This document shows, piece after piece, positions 7,429-14,116 of a stretch of 14,116 nucleotides of DNA (position 1 is the stretch's first letter; the number at the start of each line of letters is the position of its first letter). The position numbers were made by a program, and so were the translations under genes. Source of the DNA: JAWKVD01 sp041398225 (GTDB lineage Bacteria > Pseudomonadota > Alphaproteobacteria > Caulobacterales > Hyphomonadaceae); NCBI GenBank assembly GCA_041398225.1, contig JAWKVD010000039.1, forward strand, positions 1 through 14,116, given 5' to 3'. A model generated the notes under the pieces. It saw only the letters and a program-made list of their open reading frames with translations, made no database searches and was not told the DNA's origin.

Positions 7429-8898
7429 CTACTTGCCGATGCAGAACTCGGAGAAGATGCGATCGAGCAGGTCCTCGACATCGACCACGCCGATGACCTG
7501 TCCCAGCGCCCGGGCGGCCAGCCTCAGCTCCTCGCTGATCAGCTCCGGACCCCGGCCGGCGCGATGGGCCGCGATGGCGGCGCGAACCCGTTCGGCGGCT
7601 TCCTCGACCAAAAGCCGGTGGCGCGTTCGCGTGATGGTCGGCGCCTCCATGGCCGACATGCGTCCGACGATCTCTTCGGTGATCCGGCGCAACAGGGCCT
7701 CGACCCCGGCCCCGGTCTGGGCGCTGACCGCCAGAACGCCCTCCGGCGTCGAGCCGCCCGACAGGACATCCGGCGGCGCCAGATCGGCCTTGTTGAGCAC
7801 CACCAGGTCGCCCGGCCGGACATCCGTCGCCGGCGCGCCTGAGGACACTCCGGAGGATGACAGGGACGACGCCCCTGAGGACGACGGGGACAGCGACGCG
7901 GGCCGAATCAATGTTTCACGTGAAACACCTGAGTCCGGTTCCTCAGAGTCAAGTGTTTCACGTGAAACATCCTGAACCCAGATTCGCAGGTCGGCCTCCT
8001 CGGCGCGAACCAGCGAGCGGCGCACGCCTTCCGCCTCGATCTGGTCGGCCGCCTCGCGCAGACCCGCCGTGTCCGCGATCCAGACCGGGAAGCCGGCGAG
8101 CACCAGCCGGACCTCCACAACGTCGCGCGTGGTCCCAGGAATGGGCGAAACGATCGCCGCCTCGCGCCCGGCAATCCGGTTGAGCAGGCTCGACTTGCCG
8201 GCGTTGGGCGGACCCAGAATGGCGATCCGGAACCCCTCGCGGACCGCCCGGCCCATGTCGGCGCCGGCCAGCGCCCGGTCGAGTTCGGCCCCGAATTCGG
8301 CCATCGGGCCCATGGCCCGGTCGACGATCCCGGCGGCGATATCCTCCTCGTCCGGGAAGTCGATCGCCGCCTCGAGATCGGCCATGGCCCGGATCAGCAG
8401 CTCGCGCCAGCCCTCGTAAACCCGATCGGCCTCGCCCTGATAGATGCGGGCGGCCTGGCGGCGCTGGGCCTCCGTCTCCGCGTCGATCAGGTCCGCGACG
8501 GCCTCCGCCTCGAGCAGGCTGAGGCGGCCGGCTTCGAACGCCCGGCGGGTGAATTCGCCCGGCTCGGCGAGACGGCAGAGGCCGGTCGACAGGCTGGCCC
8601 GAACCACCGATTCGATGATCGCGGGGCCGCCATGGAGGTGAAGCTCGGCGACGTCCTCGCCGGTGAAGGAGTTGGGCCCGGGCATCCAGAGCGCCAGCGC
8701 CTCGTCCAGATTCTCGCCGGTCGCCGGATCCCGGACCGCCCGCACCGAAGCCAGACGGGGGGCCGGGCGGACGCCCGCCAGACGCTCCAGCAAGGTCCCG
8801 GCCTCTGGGCCCGACACCCGGATGACGGCCACGCCGGCCCGGCCCTGACCTGAGGCCAGGGCGATGATGGTCGCGTTCGGGGCGGGCGTGGACGACAT
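7429..8898 (-). CDS. mnmE: tRNA modification GTPase MnmE with parS-bearing insertion
   Basis: 489-residue GTPase, partner of MnmG in wobble uridine 34 modification. The N-terminal formyl-THF-binding domain is about 1-120 (IIALASGQGRAGVAVIRVSG, ELHLHGGPAI). The helical domain follows, with the G domain inserted in it: G1 GPPNAGKSS at 229-237, G2 GTTRD at 255-259, G3 DTAGL at 276-280, G4 NKADL at 369-373, G5 SAQTG at 392-396. The C-terminal CIGK carries the essential cysteine. The family is normally about 450 residues. The excess lies between G3 and G4 (about 311-361), where VSRETL occurs at 311-316 and 325-330, each written by a parS site, followed by a Ser-rich run. ATG start at 8898. All catalytic motifs are intact, so the enzyme is probably active. 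Confidence 0.97.
   Translation of the reverse strand: MSSTPAPNATIIALASGQGRAGVAVIRVSGPEAGTLLERLAGVRPAPRLASVRAVRDPATGENLDEALALWMPGPNSFTGEDVAELHLHGGPAIIESVVRASLSTGLCRLAEPGEFTRRAFEAGRLSLLEAEAVADLIDAETEAQRRQAARIYQGEADRVYEGWRELLIRAMADLEAAIDFPDEEDIAAGIVDRAMGPMAEFGAELDRALAGADMGRAVREGFRIAILGPPNAGKSSLLNRIAGREAAIVSPIPGTTRDVVEVRLVLAGFPVWIADTAGLREAADQIEAEGVRRSLVRAEEADLRIWVQDVSRETLDSEEPDSGVSRETLIRPASLSPSSSGASSLSSSGVSSGAPATDVRPGDLVVLNKADLAPPDVLSGGSTPEGVLAVSAQTGAGVEALLRRITEEIVGRMSAMEAPTITRTRHRLLVEEAAERVRAAIAAHRAGRGPELISEELRLAARALGQVIGVVDVEDLLDRIFSEFCIGK
7912..7927. promoter_or_regulatory. parS: parS site 4 (inside mnmE)
   Basis: TGTTTCACGTGAAACA, perfect 16-bp palindrome, encoding VSRET at MnmE codons 325-329. 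It is one of a close pair, 42 bp from site 5 start to start. Confidence 0.97.
7954..7969. promoter_or_regulatory. parS: parS site 5 (inside mnmE)
   Basis: TGTTTCACGTGAAACA, perfect 16-bp palindrome, encoding VSRET at MnmE codons 311-315. The 42-bp distance to site 4 is about four helical turns, so both sites face the same side of the DNA. Confidence 0.97.
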
Positions 8899-9023
8899 GG
8901 CGCGGTGTCCTACAGCCTCCGGGCCGGTCGATCCAGCGATCCGAACGCCCTCGGGCCTCGGCCTGCCCGTTTACGCCCGATTTACGGGTGTTACGCGGCC
9001 ATTCACGATTTCCCGGCTCCGGG

Positions 9024-9039
9024 TGTTTCACGTGAAACA
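9024..9039. promoter_or_regulatory. parS: parS site 6 (upstream of mnmE)
   Basis: TGTTTCACGTGAAACA, perfect 16-bp palindrome in non-coding DNA, about 125 bp upstream of the mnmE start and 1.07 kb from site 5. It is the outermost parS in the window; none was seen from here to base 14116. Confidence 0.97.
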
Positions 9040-9148
9040 GCCCGGAGGGGGCAGGAGGCCTCCTCCGGACCGGCGCCGGGGGGGCGCCGAAAGCGGGGGA
9101 GGGCAGGGGGGCTTAAGGAAAGCGTTTACCGGTTGGGGCGCCCCACGA

Positions 9149-9172
9149 CCGGGTAGCGCCGGTCATACCCGG
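9149..9172 (-). terminator. Possible terminator hairpin after the oxygenase gene
   Basis: CCGGGTA and TACCCGG form a 7-bp stem around a 10-base loop, starting 26 bases past the oxygenase stop codon on the - strand. No T-run follows, so it is at best a weak intrinsic terminator or an RNA 3'-end stabiliser. Confidence 0.3.
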
Positions 9173-9198
9173 ACTCCAGGAAGGGGTATTCCGCCGGA

Positions 9199-9849
9199 TC
9201 AGGCGAGGCGATAGTTGAAGCTGACCGAGACCCGGGGGCGGCGGGACCGGTTGGGGGGCACCTCGTGACGAAGCCAGCTCTCCCACATCAGGAGGTCGCC
9301 CACGGTCGGCGCGACCGAGACGAACCGCCGCCGGTCGGGGTCGCAATCCTCGGCCGGGGTCGGCGCCGCCATCATCATCGCGAGGCGCGGGTCCTCGAAA
9401 CGGATCGCCGAGGCGCCTTTGGGCAGGGCGACATAATAGGTCCCGGACAGGACGCAGTGGGGATGCACATGGCCCGTATGGCTTCCGCCCGGGGCAAGCA
9501 CGTTCACCCAGATATTGTCCAGCGCCAGCTTGCGGCCCCGGAGGTCCCACTGCAGGTGGCCGGCGAACGTGTCGGCATGACCCTGCAGCTTGCGGGCGAG
9601 GGTGGCGAAACAGGTCGCCCGGCGCGGCAGGTCGTCGAGCGACGAATAGGAGGTGTAGCCGTCATAGCCGTTCTCCTCGCACCAGGCCTGGCCGGCCTCG
9701 TCGTCCTCGGCCAGCATCAGGGCGGACTGCTCGAGGTCGGTGTTGAGGTCGCGCCAGTCGGGCAGGTCCGTCAGGCTGGCCTGATAGATCTCGGTCACGA
9801 ACAGGCGGCGCGGGGAAGACGCGGGCGAAGGGGTCGGGGTCTTGCTCAT
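9199..9849 (-). CDS. Putative 2OG-Fe(II) oxygenase family protein
   Basis: 216 residues. Resembles the TIGR02466/PF13759-type putative 2-oxoglutarate and Fe(II)-dependent oxygenases; the substrate is unknown. Seen: WVNVLAPGGSHTGHVHPHCVLSGTYYV at about 114-140, supplying candidate metal ligands (H127/H129), then a strand with IRFEDPR (149-155), and a second half of the jelly-roll with VGDLLMWESWLRHEVPPN (candidate distal His 195) and RPRVSVSFN, where Arg206 would hold 2-oxoglutarate. The ligand assignment is inference from the fold. I chose ATG 9849, 11 bases after the stop of the preceding gene; the longer reading to 10029 only adds the shadow of that gene's Pro/Gly tail. It probably forms an operon with the gene upstream. 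Confidence 0.82.
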   Translation of the reverse strand: MSKTPTPSPASSPRRLFVTEIYQASLTDLPDWRDLNTDLEQSALMLAEDDEAGQAWCEENGYDGYTSYSSLDDLPRRATCFATLARKLQGHADTFAGHLQWDLRGRKLALDNIWVNVLAPGGSHTGHVHPHCVLSGTYYVALPKGASAIRFEDPRLAMMMAAPTPAEDCDPDRRRFVSVAPTVGDLLMWESWLRHEVPPNRSRRPRVSVSFNYRLA

Positions 9850-9860
9850 GCCCGCAGGCT

Positions 9861-10658
9861 CTACTCCACGCCCGCCGCCGGGGGAACTGCTCCGGTTGGA
9901 ATTGGCCCCGCCGGAAGCGGACCAGCGGGAAGCGGACCAGCGGGAAGCGGCGGATAGGGGAAGGGGGCGAGGTCGGGCTCGACCCAGCCCTTTCGGGCCG
10001 CAACCGAGAACAGGGTCTCCTTCGACCACCAGCTCAGCTGCCAGTCGCGCCGGCCCATGTCCGAGGCCATCAGCCGGGCGTGCGTGAGCGACAGGGGTTC
10101 GCCGGCGGGCGCCGCCGAAAGGAAGGCCCGCGCCCCGCGCAGGGCGGCCTGGGTGATGGTCTCGTGATACCCTTCGCTGTCCGAGTTCACCCCGCCGACC
10201 GCAACATTATAGCCGCTTATGATCTCCGGCATGCGGGCGGGCGCGTCGATATCCGGACGCCGGGCAAGGATATAAAGCGCCGCCGCCCAGTGCGCGGCGT
10301 GGGTCCAGTCCGCCCGTGGCAGGGTCCGCTCGATGAGGCCGCCGGCGATGCGCGCCAGGTCCGCCTCGCTGTAGAGCGTCGGCTGGGGCGGCGCATCTTC
10401 CGGGTCGGGATGGGTATGGCTGTCGGCGGCGGTCAGGGTCAGCCCGTAGACGTCGCGCAGTTTGGCGATCACCTCCAGCGTCTCCGGGGAGAAGGCGGGC
10501 CGGTTCTCCAGCCCGTGCAGCGCCATACCTTCGAGCAGGTCGCCCAGCGACATGTCCTTATAGTCCGCCAGCGCCTTCAGGACTTTCAGCAAGGGCGAGT
10601 GAAGGCGTACGCCGGTCTGCGTGCGCTCAAGCGGGGGCGGGGTGGGGCTACCGGGCAT
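9861..10658 (-). CDS. Uncharacterised two-part protein
   Basis: 265 residues, not assigned to a characterised family. The N-terminal part (about 16-80) is short and helical: GVRLHSPLLKVLKALADYKD, MSLGDLLEGMALHGLE, FSPETLEVIAKLRDVYGL. Such sequences occur as small stand-alone alphaproteobacterial proteins of unknown role. After an acidic/Pro linker comes a second block (about 106-182) with LPRADWTHAAHWAAALYIL, YNVAVGGVNSDSEGYHETIT and a further helix, recalling a conserved unknown family with WTHAAH and GYHETIT motifs; the His and Glu residues could bind a ligand or metal (inference). The C-terminus is low-complexity, with PLPAG repeats at 237-251. ATG at 10658 is preceded by a perfect inverted repeat at 10673-10688. 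The oxygenase gene follows after 11 bases. Confidence 0.78.
   Translation of the reverse strand: MPGSPTPPPLERTQTGVRLHSPLLKVLKALADYKDMSLGDLLEGMALHGLENRPAFSPETLEVIAKLRDVYGLTLTAADSHTHPDPEDAPPQPTLYSEADLARIAGGLIERTLPRADWTHAAHWAAALYILARRPDIDAPARMPEIISGYNVAVGGVNSDSEGYHETITQAALRGARAFLSAAPAGEPLSLTHARLMASDMGRRDWQLSWWSKETLFSVAARKGWVEPDLAPFPYPPLPAGPLPAGPLPAGPIPTGAVPPAAGVE
9911..9950 (-). repeat. 15-base tandem repeat encoding PLPAG
   Basis: ACCAGCGGGAAGCGG is present twice in tandem, preceded by a partial copy (GCCGGAAGCGG). On the - strand it reads as PLPAG steps near the C-terminus of the uncharacterised protein, just before its stop. Confidence 0.8.
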
Positions 10659-10672
10659 GACCGCTGGTCCAT

Positions 10673-10688
10673 TGTTACCTTGGTAACA
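10673..10688. promoter_or_regulatory. Perfect inverted repeat, candidate operator
   Basis: TGTTACC-TT-GGTAACA: two exact 7-bp arms around 2 bases, centred about 22 bases upstream of the ATG at 10658. Placement in the promoter/leader of a - strand gene suggests binding by a dimeric regulator. The arms could also form an RNA hairpin, but with a 2-base loop that is unlikely. No regulator gene is obvious nearby unless the helical N-terminus of the downstream protein binds DNA. Confidence 0.55.
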
Positions 10689-10738
10689 CCTGTAAACGGC
10701 CCTTAAGGAGTGGGCAAGCCGGCGCAACGACCGGGCGG

Positions 10739-11338
10739 CTAAGCGGCCGGCTTCACATAGGCGTCGGTGCGGGTCAGCGGTCCGGGCCAGGCGCGCTCGA
10801 AGCTGAGGCCGGCGGACTGCGCGAGCGGATCGATGTCCTGCGGGCGCATGCGGTCGGGATCGCCGGCGGCCTCCGTCAGAGAAAGACGCCCTCCCGGTTT
10901 CAGCACGCGCGCGCACTCCGCGACGACGCGCGACGGGTCGACCGTCTCGCCCAGCACCGTCACCATATAGACGACGTCGAAAGAAGCGTCCGGGAAGGGC
11001 AAGGTCTCGGCGGGCGAGACGATGCAATCGACATTGGACAGCCCGGCGCGACCGGCGCGCGCCCTGGCGCGATCGATCATCCCCGGCTGAAGGTCGATCG
11101 CATGAAGCCGGCCCTGAGGAAGACGTCGCGCGACGGCGGGCAGAAAATAGCCGGGCCCGCATCCGATCTCGAGGACGTCGTCGTCGGGTCGAAGACCGAG
11201 CCGCCGCGCAAGACGCGAGGCCGGAAGGATGAGCGCGCGTAATGGCGTCACCAGCCACCCGGCATAGCGCACCGGATAAACGCCGCGCCCCGCGACGCGG
11301 CTCCAGTCGGACGGGTTCGTTTCGGACCTGCTCGCCAT
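10739..11338 (-). CDS. Class I SAM-dependent methyltransferase
   Basis: 199 residues, Methyltransf_11-like fold. Motif I VLEIGCGPGYF at 55-65 binds SAM; an acidic residue at the end of the next strand (HAIDLQPGMIDRAR, D82) would hold the ribose; SPAETLPFPDASFDVVYMV matches the adenine-binding and motif IV region; RVLKPGGRLSLTEA is the conserved post-motif. The substrate cannot be read: similar proteins are annotated as ubiquinone/menaquinone-type or arsenite-type methyltransferases without proof. Start ATG 11338, stop TAG. It is separated by 80 bases from the next - strand gene, which has its own likely control site, so it may be a separate unit. Confidence 0.85.
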   Translation of the reverse strand: MASRSETNPSDWSRVAGRGVYPVRYAGWLVTPLRALILPASRLARRLGLRPDDDVLEIGCGPGYFLPAVARRLPQGRLHAIDLQPGMIDRARARAGRAGLSNVDCIVSPAETLPFPDASFDVVYMVTVLGETVDPSRVVAECARVLKPGGRLSLTEAAGDPDRMRPQDIDPLAQSAGLSFERAWPGPLTRTDAYVKPAA

Positions 11339-11517
11339 CCCTCGAAGAGTGATCCCGGCCGAACCGTTTGCAAAGCGGAAAGCGTCGGCGAGGCGGCGCG
11401 CGGCCTTCGCCGGCCTTGGTCGAATTTTTTCTGACAGATTTTTTCGCGGTTCGGATTTCGGAAACTCCCCGCGCCGATAGTCAGCTCACGGCGGCAGGAA
11501 AAAAGGAGCGGAGCTTG

Positions 11518-11718
11518 ATGCACCACTACGCGCGCGAACTGAGCCATCACATGGAGCAGGCGACGACGGAGACCAAAAGGGTGCGTGCAGTTTCGATCGA
11601 TGAGTTGCGGCGAAAGCTGGGTCGATATCCCGGCGAAACGCTTGAGGCGGCGCGCGAGGAGCCGGAGATCTCGCAAAGACCCCGCATTGTGTGGCGGCGC
11701 GCGGCGATGGCGGACTGA
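11518..11718 (+). CDS. Small uncharacterised basic protein
   Basis: 66 residues, starting MHHYARELSHHMEQATTETK and ending WRRAAMAD. AAGGAG at 11503-11508 sits 9 bases before the ATG, one of the clearest ribosome binding sites in the window. That is why I prefer this start over an in-frame ATG at 11368 that would add 50 residues through an A/T-rich leader. The protein is rich in Arg and Glu, likely helical, with no signal peptide or membrane segment and no family recognised. A strong hairpin at 11792-11826 lies downstream in the right place to end its transcript. It is divergent from the methyltransferase gene and convergent with rho. Confidence 0.6.
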   Translation: MHHYARELSHHMEQATTETKRVRAVSIDELRRKLGRYPGETLEAAREEPEISQRPRIVWRRAAMAD

Positions 11719-11791
11719 TCGAACGAAACCGATGAAGACACGCATGGCGTTCGCTGGAACGCAGCAGGATAAAGCGGCGGCTTGAAATGCG

Positions 11792-11826
11792 AACCCCGCC
11801 TTTCCCGGACAGGGAAGGGCGGGGTT
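11792..11826. terminator. Strong hairpin between the small gene and rho
   Basis: AACCCCGCCTTTCCC, loop GGACA, GGGAAGGGCGGGGTT: a 15-bp stem with a single G-T wobble. It is followed by TCATTTTG on the + strand and by CGCATTTC on the - strand. It lies 44 bases upstream of the end of rho and 73 bases after the small + strand gene, so it probably ends transcription from both sides. Confidence 0.8.
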
Positions 11827-11869
11827 TCATTTTGCGAAACGCTGCGAACGCCGAAGCGAACGATGCGAT

Positions 11870-13162
<1,293 letters not shown>

Positions 13163-13215
13163 GGACAATCTTCGGTCTTGAGGAAATTTCGGATGGAGTT
13201 CTAGGCGAGGTGTCA

Positions 13216-13247
13216 GCCGGGTGGCTGGTCGGCCGGGTGGCTGGTCG
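13216..13247. repeat. 16-bp perfect direct repeat upstream of rho
   Basis: GCCGGGTGGCTGGTCG occurs twice head to tail (13216-13231 and 13232-13247), about 55-85 bases upstream of the rho start. It would therefore be in the rho leader RNA. It shares GGCTGGTCG with the repeats at 7351-7420. Confidence 0.85.
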
Positions 13248-13325
13248 GTTTGCGGAAAGCGTGTGGGGTGAACGCGCAGGCTACAGGTTTGAAGGTCCGC
13301 CGGGGCCGTGCCAGGTACGCTTGGG

Positions 13326-13352
13326 AGTGTACGCTGTAGGGAGCTCTGTCAG
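13326..13352 (-). promoter_or_regulatory. rho: Weak candidate rho promoter
   Basis: On the - strand, CTGACA (13352-13347) is followed after 15 bases by TACACT (13331-13326). It matches TTGACA at 5/6 and TATAAT at 4/6, with a short spacer. It would give a leader of about 150-160 bases. A CTTGACG -35-like word at 13439-13433 is an alternative but has no good -10. Confidence 0.25.
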
Positions 13353-13583
13353 GAGAAACCCGCGCCCGGGGGTACGGCGGAAAAGACGCGACCGAACGGC
13401 CACGTCCGGTCCAAAACACGAACAGGCCCAAACGTCAAGTAATTTCAGGGGTTGGCCGATTCAAGGCCGCCCGGCGAAAGCGGACCGAACAACGAGGCCG
13501 CGGGGCGGGAAAACCGGCGGCGATCCGGACCGCCTTCGGCGTCCATCGCCCCAGTTCCCGCTTCATCGCGGCCTGCGGCCCGC

Positions 13584-13589
13584 TATAAT
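13584..13589 (+). promoter_or_regulatory. Candidate -10 box for the membrane-protein gene
   Basis: TATAAT, a perfect -10 hexamer in G+C-rich DNA, about 77 bases upstream of the preferred start. At 17 bases spacing the -35 position reads CTTCAT, a poor match. Note that the final AAT overlaps an in-frame ATG at 13588, so this could also be a coding start; promoter use is an inference. Confidence 0.4.
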
Positions 13590-13665
13590 GCGCCCGGCGG
13601 ATACGAGCCGGCGGCCCGCGGGAGGACGACCCGGCTCGCGAAATCCGGGGCTCTCGATATTCGGA

Positions 13666-14116
13666 ATGGGGAAGATGGACGGGACGGGCGGCTTCTGGCG
13701 GTCGATGAAGACCGCCTTCAACAACTGGTGGACGGTGGCCGGGATCATCGCGGCCTCGGTGACCGGCTTCAACCTGTTGCGGCGCTTCGCCGATATCGGG
13801 CTGACGACGGTGCTGGCCGATCTGTTCGACATGTATCAGCACTGGATCCATTTCCCGGTCATCAAGTTGTTCGACCTGTTTTCCTGGCCGCATCCGCCTT
13901 CATGGGCGATCGACTTGGTCCTGCTGTGGATCTTGGTCGCCGGCGTCTTGACCCGAACCTGGCTTTCCATGTTCGGCGAGATTTCGAAATACAGGGACGA
14001 CTACAAGGTCGACTTCCAGACTTACTTGAAAATCTTCCTGCATACTTGGTTGCTGATGCCGGTTGCTGTTCTCGGCATTCTCCATTCGCCCTCGGTCTAC
14101 CGCAACGACCAGACGC
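13666..14116 (+). CDS. Putative integral membrane protein (3' partial)
   Basis: At least 150 residues, open to the end of the window without a stop. There are three likely membrane segments: about 20-40 (NWWTVAGIIAASVTGFNLL), 80-100 (AIDLVLLWILVAGVLTRTWL) and 121-141 (LKIFLHTWLLMPVAVLGIL). Between them are an amphipathic stretch and a charged loop (GEISKYRDDYKVDFQ). No signal peptide or catalytic motif is evident and no family is recognised. The start is uncertain: ATG 13666, ATG 13675 (GGGGAAG lies directly against it, too close for a normal ribosome site) or ATG 13588. The hydrophobic pattern and open frame favour this strand over the short - strand frames opposite. Toward the end, codon use becomes less G+C-rich than in the neighbours. 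Confidence 0.7.
   Translation, partial: MGKMDGTGGFWRSMKTAFNNWWTVAGIIAASVTGFNLLRRFADIGLTTVLADLFDMYQHWIHFPVIKLFDLFSWPHPPSWAIDLVLLWILVAGVLTRTWLSMFGEISKYRDDYKVDFQTYLKIFLHTWLLMPVAVLGILHSPSVYRNDQT

Larger units (their letters stand above)
8899..9198. other. Intergenic region between mnmE and the oxygenase gene
   Basis: 300 bases upstream of mnmE and downstream of the oxygenase gene. It contains parS site 6 (9024-9039) and three TTACG words at 8971, 8982 and 8991. It also has GC palindromes: AGGAGGCCTCCT at 9053-9064, TGGGGCGCCCCA at 9134-9145, and a CCGGGTA/TACCCGG hairpin at 9149-9172. None is followed by a T-run on the - strand. The mnmE promoter should lie here but no clear -35/-10 pair was seen. 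Confidence 0.7.
13169..13665. other. rho leader and divergent intergenic region
   Basis: About 500 bases between the divergent rho and the membrane-protein gene. It contains a perfect 16-bp direct repeat (13216-13247), a weak candidate rho promoter (13326-13352) and a TATAAT at 13584-13589 on the + strand. I see no tRNA, no parS and no DnaA box (TTATCCACA-like). Minus-strand frames at 13213-13431 and 13435-13893 are Pro/Arg-rich and not credible. In many bacteria rho has a long leader used for autoregulation; the length here allows that but no structure was established. Confidence 0.6.

Noticed and set aside
9113..9130. CtrA-like site TTAA...TTTACC downstream of the oxygenase gene
   Set aside because: The spacing and second half do not fit TTAA-N7-TTAA, and it does not sit at a plausible promoter.
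11368..11517. Longer version of the small + strand gene from ATG 11368
   Set aside because: The extra 50 codons cross a T-rich leader; the AAGGAG site fits ATG 11518.
13163..13168. TTG start for rho two codons upstream
   Set aside because: ATG at 13162 is a stronger start and the two extra residues carry no conserved sequence; ribosome-site evidence does not separate them.
13169..13665. Replication origin in the rho intergenic region
   Set aside because: No cluster of DnaA boxes or A+T-rich unwinding element was seen; the origin is probably outside the window.
13435..13893. 152-codon - strand frame upstream of rho
   Set aside because: It overlaps the better-supported + strand membrane-protein frame and has no domain or coding-like composition.

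Overview
This window is high-G+C alphaproteobacterial chromosome from the origin-proximal segregation region. The gene order leuS-lptE-holA, then parB-parA-rsmG(gidB)-mnmG(gidA)-mnmE(trmE), with rho nearby, is the arrangement known near the origin in Caulobacter-like and related alphaproteobacteria. Codon use, GTG starts, 4-base stop/start overlaps and six parS centromere sites fit this. A Caulobacterales/Hyphomonadaceae/Maricaulales-type host is an inference; no rRNA or other species marker is present. No tRNA, rRNA, IS element or CRISPR array was seen.

Layout. (1) 1-2484, + strand: the 3' part of leuS, then lptE and holA, joined by ATGA overlaps. The first ~245 bases differ in composition from everything that follows and do not read like ordinary LeuS. 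(2) 2520-7184, - strand: mnmG, rsmG, parA and parB form one run in which each stop overlaps the next start (GTGA, ATGA, GTGA). A hairpin at 2495-2510 separates it from the convergent holA. (3) 7185-9198: mnmE with parS-bearing flanks. (4) 9199-11338, - strand: a putative 2OG-Fe(II) oxygenase, an uncharacterised two-part protein with a perfect palindrome just upstream, and a class I SAM methyltransferase. (5) 11339-11870: a small + strand gene with a good ribosome binding site and a strong hairpin shared with rho. (6) 11870-13162, - strand: rho. (7) 13163-14116: a ~500-base rho leader/intergenic stretch, then the start of a + strand membrane protein that runs off the window.

How it works together. 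ParA and ParB with the parS sites form the chromosome partition system. ParB is a CTP-dependent clamp that loads at parS and spreads; ParA is the ATPase that moves the loaded complexes. The six sites span about 3.8 kb and four of them lie inside rsmG, mnmG and mnmE, so those RNA-modification genes also carry the centromere. MnmE and MnmG together modify the tRNA wobble uridine, and RsmG methylates 16S rRNA. HolA (clamp-loader delta), LptE (LPS transport) and LeuS are housekeeping neighbours.

Most interesting points: two parS sites exactly 42 bp (14 codons) apart inside a Ser-rich insertion in the MnmE GTPase domain; reuse of the same 16-bp site in two reading frames (VSRET and FHVK); a ~135-residue acidic/Thr-rich tail on ParB built partly from a 12-base tandem repeat; the composition break in leuS; and a perfect inverted repeat before the uncharacterised gene at 9861-10658. 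No clearly new multi-gene system was found.
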